Part shown: in pieces, positions 34,630 to 45,776 of the stretch
Position numbering within the stretch: position 1 is the stretch's first letter
How the letters are laid out: each line of letters begins with the position of its first letter
NCBI RefSeq assembly: GCF_050624435.1
Contig: NC_134542.1
Coordinates: 12,359,497 to 12,423,496, forward strand
From: Tenrec ecaudatus
Lineage: Eukaryota > Chordata > Mammalia > Afrosoricida > Tenrecidae
Direction: 5' to 3'
DNA: 64,000 bases
The notes under the pieces: generated by a model
The model's input: the letters and a program-made list of their open reading frames with translations, nothing else
Told to the model about the DNA's origin: nothing
Databases searched by the model: none
Made by a program: the position numbers and the translations under genes

Positions 34630-34832
34630 CAAACCAACCCATCGCCATCGAGCCAATTCCAACTCAGAGATCTGACGAGAGAACAAGCTAGGATTTCCTC
34701 CTCCAGGTTGCAAAGCTGAAATTTCTACAGAAGCAGATTGCCACATCCTTCTCCTGCCGAGCAGCTGGTGGGCTTGAACTATCGACCTTTCAGTTAGTAA
34801 CTGTACCCTTAACCCCTATGCCAACAGGGCTC
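34630..34832 (-). mobile_element. AfroSINE-type SINE, antisense
   Basis: Reversed tail 'atcgccatcgagccaattccaactc', body 'gagcagctggtgggcttgaac' and the reversed tRNA-related head 'cttaacccctatgccaacagggctc'. It looks like a second SINE subfamily, closer to the general afrotherian consensus than the 'cttctact(c)ccgtaaag' copies. Confidence 0.8.
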
Positions 34833-35230
34833 GTTATTTCACGGTGAGAGGGCTTTAAAAGCCAACAAATTAATTTGCTTTCCTCTTCCAGCTGTGCATT
34901 TCAGCCCCTCCTCACTCTACTTTGAGCTGTAATTAAGGGCATGTTTTCATAATAAAAGTAATCTCTTCCCGGTGCTTCCCCAGCTGCAAATTCTGACCCA
35001 GATTCCCTTTATGAATCATGACTGTCACATGTGCTGGAAATAGGCTTCGTTTCCCTCTGCCCTCCCTCAGCTGCTGGAGCCTCTTGCCATCAGATTCAGC
35101 CCGAAGCTTAATGAAGGAGCTGGGCGAGGATTTGACATGTGTGAGCCTGTCTTTCAAAGGCGTGTTCTGTTTGTTTACAGGAGGGGACATCATTCAAGTG
35201 CCCAGTCATGACATCAGAGGAAAAAGCAAG
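34833..35230. promoter_or_regulatory. Candidate conserved noncoding element
   Basis: Repeat-free block with TTAATTTG and TAATTA homeodomain-like cores, 'ataataaaagtaatc', 'catgactgtcacatg' and 'atgacatca' (bZIP-like). Function inferred from appearance only. Confidence 0.35.
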
Positions 35231-35639
35231 CACAAACTAATATGCTCATCAACATTGTTGGATAAAGTTAAATTTGAATATTGAAGTTAGTTGGGTAGAG
35301 AATTAATTAAACATTGTTCAAGTGAAGCAGGGACGGGTTACCTGGTAAGCAAGGTATGCACCGGTTTACTGGTGCCTAATTACTACTCTGTAGTGCACAC
35401 TTCCAATTGTCTAATCATATTGTCACTCGGGATTCTCCATGAGAACCTTGTAACTGGTTTCCATTACAGTTGAAGCAAGTAAATGAAACCTTGGCATTGT
35501 ATTTTTAAGATCCTCTTCTGGTTTCTGTGTGATCTGATGACTTGGAGTAGGACTGCTAACTGTTTGCCAAAAAGTTGATTTTTTTCCATTCTCCGTGACA
35601 CGTAGCTAAGTCTCCATCGCTGGTCAGAAAATCTGCATC
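35231..35639. other. Single-copy sequence
   Basis: Nothing recognised. Confidence 0.35.
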
Positions 35640-36240
35640 CTGATAAATAAAGAAGAAATTGAAGTTGTCAGTGATTTCATTCTTCTTGGTTCTGGTTCGG
35701 CAATCAGTGTTCATAGAAGCAGCAATTAAGAAATCCAATAACCTCATGCATTATGGAAATCTGCTACCAAAGAACTTTGTAAAAGTTTCAAAGGGCAAAG
35801 ACATTACTTTGATAACTAAGGTGTTCTTGAGCCAGATCTTGGTCTTTTGACCTCATTAGTATGTGAAAACTGGACAGTCCTAAAGAGAATCAAAGAATCA
35901 ATGCATTCATGTTGTGGTGGGAAAGAGTATTGACTATTGAGTGCATGGCCAAAAGAAGTAAAAAATAAATTTTAGAAGAAATGCAATTCCATCGAGGATG
36001 GTGAGACCAGCATGCTTCCTCAGGCCATGCTACTATGAAAGCAATCCTTAGGAAAGGATATCATGGTTTGTACAGGTAAGGTTAGGTGAAGGTGAGGAAA
36101 GGTCTTGATAAAAATATTCAACTGTTTGAATTGGCACAGTGGCCAAATGATGACAATAATTCAGGACCAGGGAGCTCATGTCCTCTTATCTGTAAGACCC
36201 AGATGAGTTGGATCGGACTCAGTGTCTCATAGCAACATCT
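35640..36240 (+). mobile_element. RTE/BovB-like LINE 3' end, strongly decayed
   Basis: 'gaagaaattgaagttgtcagtgatttcattcttct', 'gacattactttgataactaaggtg' and 'tgttgtggtgggaaagag' mark the C-terminal region, with a tail 'gagttggatcggactcagtgtctcatagcaac'. Confidence 0.8.
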
Positions 36241-36690
36241 ACAGGAGGTGAGGCTCAACTTCCTAGACTTTCTGGTTGGGCATGGGTGGGAACCATGTAG
36301 TTGAATATGGGTCAAAATATTATCAGCAGAAATCATGCAGAAGATGCCCACCTGCACTGCAGGCTCGTTAAGTCTCAATAGACCTTCCTTCATGTTTTCT
36401 CTCTGCCGGTTGGTGTCATCTTTCAGAGGAAAGGTGATAGCTGAGTTTTGAGCATGGCAGAGTTGCCACCAACGTGGTTTTCTGAATGCCTGTCCCATGT
36501 ACAGTGTTGTCATGTGCATTATCATTAAACTAATACAATCCTCCATTGAGTGGAGACACCCACCTACTCACTCACTATCATACCACCAGTAATCTACCCA
36601 GCATTTATTTCCAGCTCATTTTTAATGCAGTTTTTGTGGTAAAATTAGGTGCCTCGGCTGATATTCAGGTCAGTTACACTTGAGTATATA
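36241..36690. other. Single-copy sequence
   Basis: A 142-codon minus-strand frame (36546-36118) starts here and runs into the RTE tail, so it is not a conserved gene unit. Confidence 0.35.
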
Positions 36691-36691
36691 T

Positions 36692-36692
36692 T

Positions 36693-36753
<61 letters not shown>
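36692..36753. repeat. (TAGA)n microsatellite
   Basis: About 15 uninterrupted tetranucleotide units, likely polymorphic. Confidence 0.97.
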
Positions 36754-36812
36754 CCAGCACAGGCTCACTATGAATCAGAAGTAACTCAGTGACAGAGGGT
36801 TGGTAAGTATTA
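36754..36812 (+). mobile_element. SINE or RTE tail fragment
   Basis: 'aggctcactatgaatcagaagtaactcagtgacag' is the shared tail of the SINE and RTE families. Too short to assign. Confidence 0.55.
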
Positions 36813-36904
36813 AGTTATCTTATTGTGGTTTATGTTTGCATTTACTTAATGGCTAATGATCTAGATGCTGAGAAAATAATCTAAGAATCTAGACAATGTG
36901 AAGA

Positions 36905-37665
36905 ACTAAACCGGACGGGAGGAAGACTTATTGACAATCTACGCTATGTATTTAGCTTACCTTGCTTGCTGAAAGCAAAAAGGACTTGAAGCACTTGCTG
37001 ACAAAGATTAAAGACGGCAGCCTTCACTATGGATTGCAATTCAATGTAAAGAAACCCAAAATGGATCAGTAGAAAAAACCCTGATAAATGGAGAAAATAT
37101 CAGTGTTGTCAAGGATTTCATTTTTCTCAAATCCACAATCAACACTTATTGAAGCAGCAATCAAGAAATTACATCAGGTAAATCTGCTGCCCTAGACTTT
37201 TTAAGTGTTAAACAGAAAAGATATTGCGTTGAAGACTAAGGTGCACCTGATTCAAATCCTGGTATTTTCAGTCACCTTGTTTGCATGTAACCTTTGGACA
37301 ATAACAAAGGAAAATCAGGGAATAATTGACATATTTGTATTATGGTGTTGGCAAAGCATAAAGCGCTTTTGGAAGAACAAACAAATCACTCTTGGAAAAC
37401 GTACAAACAGAACCCTCCTGAAACACAAGCATGGTGAAACTCTTCTCCCCTTCTTCGGACATGTCATCAGGAAAGATTTGTTCCTGAAAGATGACATTGT
37501 GCTTGGAAAGCAGATCAGTGAAAAACGAACAAGAAGAAGGCCTCCCAAAGGGATGGACTGATCCGGTGGCTGCAACCATGGGCTTAACCGAGGTGATTAG
37601 GACAGAGCACGGCTTCCTTCTGTCATGCAGAGTCCCCATGGATCGGAAATCATTGGATGGTTTAT
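36905..37665 (+). mobile_element. RTE/BovB-like LINE 3' half, sense
   Basis: Starts just before the polymerase YADD box, which is lost (TATGTATTTAGC reads YVFS). The open frame 37205-37561 (118 codons) encodes a well preserved C-terminal part with LWCWQSI, NRTLLKHKHG, FGHVIRKD and RTRRRP. It ends with the 3' UTR 'catgcagagtccccatggatcgg'. Confidence 0.9.
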
Positions 37666-37669
37666 AGGT

Positions 37670-37985
37670 ACACCAGTGATTCATCCTGATGAGTATCTTT
37701 TACATATTGATCATTGTATATCTTATTTGAAGAAACATTTAAATTCTTTGTCTCCATTCTACTTAGTCTCTCTTTTTATTATGTGCTACAACATCTATTC
37801 TGGATACTATATATATTTTATATCTTCTGAGTACTAAAGCCTGATCAGATAAGTGAGTTTCAAATATTTTTCTCTCAGTCTGAGCGTTATTCACTTACTA
37901 GATGCTTCCTCTGATATATACATGTTTGTAATTTTGGTGAAGTCCAATTATCTATGTTTCTTGTATAATAGACTAATAGGAAACC
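37670..37985 (-). mobile_element. Old L1M fragment, antisense
   Basis: 'tattctggatacta', 'gatcagataagtgagtttcaaatatttttctc' and 'taattttggtgaagtccaattatctatg' match the antisense L1M sequence common in placental mammals. The match may resume at 38070-38110 beyond the C-rich tract. Confidence 0.65.
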
Positions 37986-38007
37986 CTCTATTCCTCATTG
38001 CCGTCTA

Positions 38008-38068
38008 CCCGCCCCCCTGCCCCCCTGCCCCCCCGCCCCCCTACCCCCCTGCCCCCCCGCGCCCCCCA
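38008..38068. repeat. C-rich minisatellite, about 8-bp unit
   Basis: Seven to eight imperfect units of GCCCCCCT/GCCCCCCC. The minus strand has at least seven runs of five to seven G separated by one or two bases, a strong G-quadruplex pattern, with i-motif potential on the plus strand. Confidence 0.95.
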
Positions 38069-38110
38069 ACATTTGTATGCTCCAGTCTTTTTTCTTCTCT
38101 TTAAATTGGG

Positions 38111-41044
38111 GAAATATTTTAAAACTGATATTGTCGTCTTTTGTGTATCTCTTCTAATGTTTATTTCCAAACCTGGTTTTATGTTTTTTTATATTTTGTT
38201 TTCAATGCCTGTTTCATGCACTTATTTCTTATATGACTACTCAGCATGTTTTCAACTTTCTCTTGATTTTTAAGTGCTCTTCTTTTATCTGTTGTTTTGT
38301 ATGTAGGCTTCTTGAATTTTTACTGATCCGACAAAACAGAAAACTTTCTACATGGTTTAAACTTCTAGAAGTCCCTGTAAAAGAAGTCAGTTTGAAGTAA
38401 ATTTATCCATGATCTTGTGTGTGCTGGGTTTCACTTCTACTGTACTGTAAATTATTTCAATAAGCCCTCCTTACTTGTTTGTTTGTTTGTTTCTCTGTAC
38501 CTATTCTCAACTGAGGTACAGTCGTCTAGGTCAAGTGTAAGTCACAGCCATTGCTGGCATTTTGTCTTGCTTTCCATACCTCTCTCCAGCTATTCTTGGA
38601 GTCTCTTGTTCTGTTGGAAAACTAGTCCATGTGCATGACTCCTGGAGAACTTTCTGGTAGTTTCCATCATTTTATTTACTGTGAAGCTGTTGGTCTTAAC
38701 AAGCAAATTTCTGATTATCCCACGTTGGTACAAACGAATTGAGGATAATAGGCCAATCGCCACAGTTGTTCCTTTTTTTTTTTAAAGGCCGGATACTTGG
38801 TGCTCGGTGATCTCCAAAATATACGTTCTGCCACCATGTCAATTTCAAGCGACCCCCTGGCATCGACAAAGAACATTGAGGATTACAGAAGCAGTGCTTT
38901 GGCGTCGGTGCCCTTGTGGCACTGAAGCCCACAGAATGCAGTACTCTAGACGACGTTATTTCTGATCTCAAATTCCTGATACACTGCACATCATCTGAGC
39001 CTGCTTTGTCTTGCTGGAAACATCCGTTTCAGAAGGAGAGCTGCTTAAGCATGTCAACGTGAGCTCGCCCTTGTGTTAGAAAAGAGGTCCCACAGAGCCT
39101 GCTCTCTAACCTCTGTTTGGGGAAGGCTCTTGGACTCTGAAGGAGAATACACCTGGTGGCCCAGAGGCGCTGGCAGGATCCGCTCCAGATGTCTCTGTCC
39201 ACAGGGTTTCCCCAGGTTCTCTGCCGTTGTCCTTCCTTCTTTCCTTTGATAAAAATGACTTCAGTTGTGTGGTAGTCTTAAAACCAAACAGCTAACCCGA
39301 GATTTCGAATTCTGGTTGAAAATGTGCAAATTTTCTTTCCCCTTTCACATGTGTATCAAAGTTGAAAATGGAGCCTCAAACCAGAATTTGCTAACTGTCC
39401 CTGAAGCGCTCATCATTCGTAAGTGTGCGTACCTTTCGGATATTGTCATGTGTTGTAACTGATATTTTGAATAAATAGTGGCATCTCTAAATGAAAGTGA
39501 GGGTCCCATTGTTTGAATCTCTAATATTTTACGCACATTTTGGCCACCTATTGTGATGTAATTTTATATAAATCTTAAAGCTGGAGATTAGTATGCCTGG
39601 GTAGCTCTACTGAAGCCGTTAAGTGCTGAGAATCTAGTATCGTAAGCTCCTTTAGGCAGAGTGTAGCCACTGGCACCTCTCTAGCCTGCTTTTGGACTGA
39701 GCACAAATGCTGTACCTCGCATGTATGCAATGACCATATTGAAAAAAATATCTAGCTGTAGCAAGAGAATAGAGATGAATAGCGGGCTGATGATGAAACT
39801 TTAGGGAATATAACAAAAAAGACAAAGGCATGGATTTAGCAACTTATAAAAGAATTATCTCTAAGGTGCTGTCTTATGATTTTACCAGGGATTTATGCAT
39901 ATTTCACTGTTAGCCTTTTCTTCCTGGGATATATGTATATATATGGATGCACACATGTGTATATAATAATTTTCATATTTCTATTTATAGTGACACATGG
40001 CTATATTTTGTGGGTACATCATGATTCAAAGGCAGGCTAATTCTTTGTTTCAGAACACAGATTTGAGCCTACCCTCTGCCAAATATAATTAGGCAAAAGA
40101 ATCAAACATTTCTGTCCAATGACTCCTTGCCGTTTTCCAGCAGACTCCACAACTGCTAACAAAACTGGGGCCCCAGATGGCTTTCTTTAGGCTATCTGTC
40201 ATCATCTTAAATAATGCCTCCAAGTATTAATCTACCAAAATAGCTCCTTCTCGACGAGATGATTTTTGCAAAGTGGAGTTTTACATTTTGTCTAAGTGCT
40301 CTGTGAAACCACTGAAGGGCATTGGGTGTTAGGGAGAGTTCTATTATTATGTTCTTTAAAATTAAAGAATTCAGCTTGTTTAAGCAAGCATGTCAGATTT
40401 GAAGAGAAACTATTTGCTCATGAAGTGTTTGAATCAACAATTCTATGTTGCACAAGTAAAGGGAGTGGAAGGGATTCTCCAGTACGGCCCTCTGTTCCCC
40501 TGCTAATCGCCACAGACCACTTCTTCAGATGACTATCACTTAGTTCCTTGGTAATCTCAGCACCACGCCACAGTGGAGATCTTGCATGTACTACATCACC
40601 GGCCAGCCAGCCAGCCATTGTGTCGAGCACATTGGTGCATTTGTTGCCAATTCCCTATCTTCTTATTCTATAACTTTTGGCTATTGCACTGGGGGTCAAA
40701 GCTGTGCTTGGAAGAGTGGAAAACATATGATGTAAGCTCTAGTAACAAAGCTGGCGATGACAGGTACTTCTCACCATGGTTTTAGGAGAAATCTCTGGCT
40801 TGGGATTGTTAGTCATTTGACAATGGGTATGACAAGACCACACAATCATCATTTCCAGTTCATTTTGTAATTGGAATTGTCATGTTATTATTTATTATTA
40901 TATGAATTATTTCAGCCAGCTTTTTGAATGAGTCCCAAGGGGAAGAAGAGTTTCATTCAATATATCAAAAGGTAGGTAACAGGTAAGCTGACACAAGATG
41001 TTAGCTAGCTAACTTTTTTAATCCTCAAATTGATTGTATGAGAC
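38111..41044. other. Largely single-copy sequence with candidate conserved blocks
   Basis: No confident repeat or gene. Two blocks look conserved: 38690-39010 (includes GGATAATAGGCCAATCGCC, CCAAT-like) and 40060-40330 (includes 'caagtattaatctacc'). The stretch 38400-38690 and the rest are unassigned. This is the longest repeat-poor interval in the window, about 2.9 kb. Confidence 0.35.
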
Positions 41045-42090
41045 GTACTCTGCTTATTCATCTTTCTCCTCTCTTTTCTCTCTCTTCCTCTCTTTCTCAT
41101 TACTGCTGTCCGTTGGCTTTGATGTGCTGCCCATTGTCTTTGCTGAATTACTGTTCCATGTACTTGTTTTCTTTTGCATGATTTTCTTCTCTTAGTCTTT
41201 CTTCTGCCTATTTTATTTGATTTTAATTTGTTATTATTACAATTTCTTGAGGGTTATACTTAGGTAATTGCTTCCTGCATTCTATTTTTTCTAGTAAATT
41301 TATTTAAGGCTAAGCTTTCCCTGAAAGCACATCAGTTTTTGCATCTCAATTATTGAGATATGAAATGATTTCATGCATATTTGGTTCAGTTTTATTTTCT
41401 AATTTTCAGTGGAATTAACTTTACAAAATATATATTTAAAAGTGCACTCTTTAATTTTCAGACATATGGAGGTATCTTAGGTATTTTCTGTTTAATTAAT
41501 CTCTAGATTAACTTCATTATGATTAGGGAATTTACTATGCCATATTGGAATCTTATGAGGTATTGTGATTTGTTTTATTGTTACCATACGATCAATTTTA
41601 TTAAGTGCTCCATGGTCACTTGTCAAAAGCATACTTTTTTTATTATTATGTGAAGTATGACTTGTATCTTAATTAGACCATGCTGTTGCTCAGTTTTTTA
41701 GGTCTTCTACATCTTTAATAACTTTTTGATCTTCATATTCTATGCATTTCTAAAAGAGCCTTATTAAAATATTCTACTTTTATATTTGGCATTTTCTCTT
41801 TTTAATCTAGGTGTAGAAATAGAATATGTGCAGAAAAAACAAAAAAAACCAATCTACTGCTATCAAGTCCATTTCAATAGTAGTGACCTTATATTGGGTT
41901 TCCAAGGCTATTCTTTACTGGAATACACAGCCTCAAGGGATTTTTGCAGAGTAGCTGGCTGACAGATTTGAACTGCATAATGCTTAAGCCACAGTGTCAC
42001 CAGGGCTCCTTTATATCTTTATGAAATATGCCTTTCCTACTAATGTATAACCTAATTTGGTAGTTTTATTTTTACTTGGCATCGTTGTCA
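41045..42090 (-). mobile_element. Old L1M ORF2-region fragment, antisense, split by a SINE
   Basis: 'ccctgaaagcacatcag', 'gttcagttttattttctaattttcagtgg', 'atctctagattaacttcattatgattagggaa' and 'cagttttttaggtcttctacatctttaataac' follow the order of the antisense L1M endonuclease-to-RT region. A SINE interrupts at 41836-42012 and weak L1 similarity continues to about 42090. Confidence 0.75.
41836..42012 (-). mobile_element. AfroSINE-type SINE, antisense, inside L1M
   Basis: On the plus strand: A-rich tail, 'ctgctatcaagtccatttcaatagtagtgacc', and the reversed head 'ttaagccacagtgtcaccagggctcc'. The head is well preserved. Confidence 0.85.
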
Positions 42091-42147
42091 CCATTTTAAT
42101 ACTGCATAACACTAATGGCCCATTTTAATACTGCATAACAATAATGA
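42089..42147. repeat. About 29-bp tandem duplication
   Basis: CCATTTTAATACTGCATAAC occurs twice in direct succession with small differences at the unit ends. Confidence 0.85.
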
Positions 42148-42417
42148 GGAAACGTTTCAATCACTTGCACAAAGATGAAGTTTTATAACCCAATTCCAGT
42201 TTTATTTTTGGTAGCCCTCCCCAATAGTAAAGGCATTATATCTGTAGTTCTCTGTATTATCAGATATAGTCATTGAAAAGAAGTTTGTGCAGTTGTGATA
42301 CTCTTGGTTTACATTGCTCCTGACTTGAAATTGTATTTGGTGTGAGGTAGGGTGAAGGCAGTCTAACCTATGACACTTGGAAATATGTCAAGGAATCAGT
42401 GGGGAGTTTTGTGTTTT
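42148..42417. other. Single-copy sequence
   Basis: Nothing recognised. Confidence 0.35.
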
Positions 42418-42842
42418 TCTCTGTCTCAACCAAGCCATGGTATTTTCCATTCCCTCGATTGCATACAATAGTTTGACAGTGAGTAAAAAATGCTGAAGAA
42501 GAACATATATGCTTGAATTAGAGTATGAGTAACAGATATTTAGCATGCCATGGAATGCCATCAGAGTGAATCCTCTTTGGAAGAAAGAATGGCAAGTCTG
42601 TACCTCCCTTGACAGAACACGCCATCTGGAAGAATCAATTGGTGGAGAAAGATGCTGTACTCAGAAAGTAGAGGCTCAGTGAAAAAGAGGGAGGTCCTTG
42701 ATTAGGTGGACTGTCACTGTGGCTTTAACAGTAGGCTCACACATAGCAGTTTCAGTGAAGACGGCTGGGTAGTGTTTATTTGTGTTAAGCCTGAGGCCAC
42801 TGTGAGTCAAAGCCAACTCAGAGACACCTAACAATAACAAGT
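42418..42842 (+). mobile_element. RTE/BovB-like LINE 3' end
   Basis: 'caaccaagccatggtattttccattccctc', 'gaaagtagaggctcagtgaaaaagag' and 'tgtcactgtggctttaacagtaggctc' lead to the tail 'gccaactcagagacacctaacaataacaag'. 5' truncated and decayed. Confidence 0.85.
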
Positions 42843-44159
42843 GTCCTAGAATAAAGGCCTAGAGGTCAAGAAGGAAGAATTAGACAACCAAGAAAGCACA
42901 CAGTGCACTGCCCTTTCTTTCCTTCTATTTTGGTGTCTTTCCTAAGGAATCTTATTCTTGAATTAACTGGAGTGCTGTTTTGTAAAATTAACATATTCTG
43001 TAAACGTTAGATATTAAAACAGCTCCTGTTTCTGAATGCTGTTTCGAGTTGGTGATATAATCCTGCAGCCTAAATGTCAAAGTGAACAGACACCTAGGGA
43101 AAAGGCCAAGTTACATCTTAAACATACCCCAAATTAGCCTACATTAACAAGTCAAGCCTAAGCCTCATCATGAATTAATGCTATGATTGACAGATAGGTC
43201 AAGATATTTTAACAGTAGTCATGTCACAGACTCCCTGATAGAAATGCTGACCTTTCAAGTTAAGTATTTGTATCACTTGTATTAGGCTGTTATAGGCCAG
43301 TGTAGTTGAGGATATTGCACGTATTGCATCATTGGAAATGTGAGACCTGAGAAAGTTAAGGGCTACACCTGTTATAATGACGTGAGTCACCATTGACTAT
43401 TAGTCTGGTTTCAATTTCACTGCTACATTTCTATTTCCGAACAAGTGAATGCTAAAATTTAACCAGGAAAAGGACAAAGCTTGCATAAAAGAAACCATGT
43501 GTGACATTTTATTTACTACCTGCATGATTATCTTCCTCTGAGGCTCAGTGTTCAACCTGCAAAATAAATGAGTTTGACTCAACTCTTAGAAGCTTTCATA
43601 TCTGATATTCTCTTCATTAATAAGAGACAGAAAAAGCATTGGCTACAACACAACTTATGGGTTCATGACAGTGATAGAATAAATAAGGAAGCATTCATAT
43701 TTCCTAAATCCATACAAATGAAACAATAGAAATATGGATAAATGACATGAACAAATTATGCCATGGCAAAATGATTATAATTCATATAAATGATAACAAT
43801 AAAATATGTCAAAAGAAAAACAATAAAAGTGTATCATTTTCCAAATGAGTTAGATATATAAAAATTAAAACAAACTTCGTATCATAACATTGATATGCTC
43901 ATCAATTACTGATTGCAGTGCATGCCCTTGGACTGTTTTGGGAAGAAATGAGCGTATGTCAAATACTGTAGGAATTATTTAAATTCCAGAGACATCAAGA
44001 AAAACCAGCTGTTCCAGCTGGTATAAAACAAACAAACACACAAAGAAAGAATGTTTGTACACCTAATCTTGGCTTTGCTTTAATCTGTGTTGAATTCGTG
44101 GCCATGATGAACTTCTTAATGGGTCTTATTATTTTGGTTTCTTTCTTTTCTAAAATCTC
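42843..44159. other. Single-copy AT-rich sequence
   Basis: No repeat or gene recognised. Very AT-rich at 43680-43900. Confidence 0.35.
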
Positions 44160-44345
44160 AAAACCCATTGCCTAGGAGTAGATTCCAAGTCATCAATACC
44201 CTACAGGACAGCGCAGAGCTGCTCCCTATGATTTCCATTGTTGTAAAAGGAGAAACATGCACATTGTCCTTTCATAGCGTAGATGATAGCTTGGTCACCA
44301 TGCCACCAAGACCCGCATCATTTTTCCCTAAAGTGCTGCAAATTA
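44160..44345 (-). mobile_element. AfroSINE-type SINE, antisense
   Basis: 'aaacccattgcctaggagtagattccaagtca' (reversed tail) and the reversed head 'accatgccaccaagac'. Degraded middle. Confidence 0.7.
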
Positions 44346-44509
44346 CTGAGTGTACTTATTTCATAATAGGTGCCGTGGCCACCCTTTAAATTTTACTGTG
44401 GCCACGGATGGAATCCTTTGACCAGGTCGACCTGGACCACTACTATACATTTAAACCTGGGGAAAAAAGTTCTGGAATATAGAGCACTTCCTCATCTTGC
44501 TTCTTCAAA

Positions 44510-45125
44510 ATATTATTTAACAAATAGAGTTGTACACCAACAATGTACCAGGTACTGTCCTGGGTGCTGAAATATAACTATATATCAAATGTGTTTATGT
44601 CACTTAACCCAGTTGTCAGTTGGTTAAGGTAGAAAGAAATCAAGTCAGAATATAATTTGTTGGTTTGTAATAAATACTATGGAGAAACTAATTGACTCGG
44701 GAGGGCTCATTGTTGTTTTAGTTGCTTCCTTGAGCTAGTCATTCTGCAGTCCTACATGAAAAGGAGATATTTAAACAAAATCTTCCATTACTTGAGAAAG
44801 TGTCCCATAAGGTTATGGGAAGGAGCATGTCCTAAACAGAGGATTGGTAAGAACAAAGAGTGTGGAGTGGGAGTGTGCTCGACATGTTGAAGTACTGGTG
44901 CATGGACCAGCATGGCTGGAGTGCAGTAAGTAGGGAAAAGTGAGAGGAGATGAGGCCAGAGAGGTAGTGAGGGAAAGGTTTTGTAAGCCTTGCCAGTAAT
45001 TATGAGGTCTTTATCTGTGATGGGCAGTGAGCTTGGAATCCTGAAAAGGGCTAGTCTTGACTTTTGATTTCACTTTGTGAATGGATTAAAAGTGATCGCC
45101 CAAATGAACAATAAAATGCTAGAAG
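44510..45125 (-). mobile_element. L2 LINE, antisense
   Basis: 'aatgtaccaggtactgtcctgggtgctgaaatata' is the antisense L2/MIR 3' end, and further on 'catggctggagtgcagtaag' with 'gagatgaggccagagaggtagtgaggg' and 'tgtaagccttgccagtaattatgaggtcttt' follow the antisense L2 order. Ancient and interrupted. Confidence 0.6.
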
Positions 45126-45384
45126 GAAAAGAGTTGTCGGTGTTGGAAAAGAAAGGAAATCAAAATTTGAACCCACTAATATATGTTAACTTATTCTCTA
45201 ATACATTTGACATGAAAAAAAATATATGGCTACTGAAGTCTGAAAAAATGAAGAAAATGTAAGTATATTCAAATGGGTGGTGCGATTCATACCAACATTT
45301 TTATGTATTGGTGTTTAAGTGTTTTTCGTTTTTCTTCTGATAACTGCAATAGCTCAGTCTTTCTTGGGATTTGAATCTACCTCT
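45126..45384. other. Single-copy AT-rich sequence
   Basis: Nothing recognised. Confidence 0.3.
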
Positions 45385-45565
45385 TATTAGGAAGCCTCGT
45401 GGCAATGTGAGATACATGTGGAGATATGTGCGCTAAGTATAAGATGAGGCGTTCAAGCACACTAGCTGCTCAGAGGGAGAAATATGAGTTTGTCTCACAC
45501 CAAGCCCCAAGGAGCAGTTCTGCTCTGTCCTTTATGTTCAGGAGTGATTTGATGGTAACGTGTGC
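45385..45565 (+). mobile_element. AfroSINE-type SINE
   Basis: Head GGAAGCCTCGTGGCAATGTG, body 'ttcaagcacactagctgctcagagggag', tail 'atgttcaggagtgatttgatgg'. Confidence 0.75.
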
Positions 45566-45776
45566 TTGCTTTTTAAAAAAAAATTGTCATAGACTCACAT
45601 CATTTTGGAATAGCTTAAGTAGAATAGACTGTTGTAACCAATATTTGTCTGCCGAGGAGTGTTTGGGGATATCTTTTAGGGGTGTCTCCTCCATGCTATG
45701 TAATTTTGGTGAAGATTTCAATCAAGGCATTATATCACAATCTCTCATCATCTTCATAACCACCGGTACAGGAGTA

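Noticed and set aside
36118..36546. 142-codon minus-strand frame
   Set aside because: It spans the end of an RTE copy and adjacent sequence; no domain and no conserved unit.
37205..37561. 118-codon frame with good RTE similarity as a gene
   Set aside because: Only the C-terminal part of RTE pol, with no start context, and the upstream polymerase box is destroyed.
38008..38068. Proline-rich frames across the C-rich tract
   Set aside because: Product of the minisatellite, not a protein.
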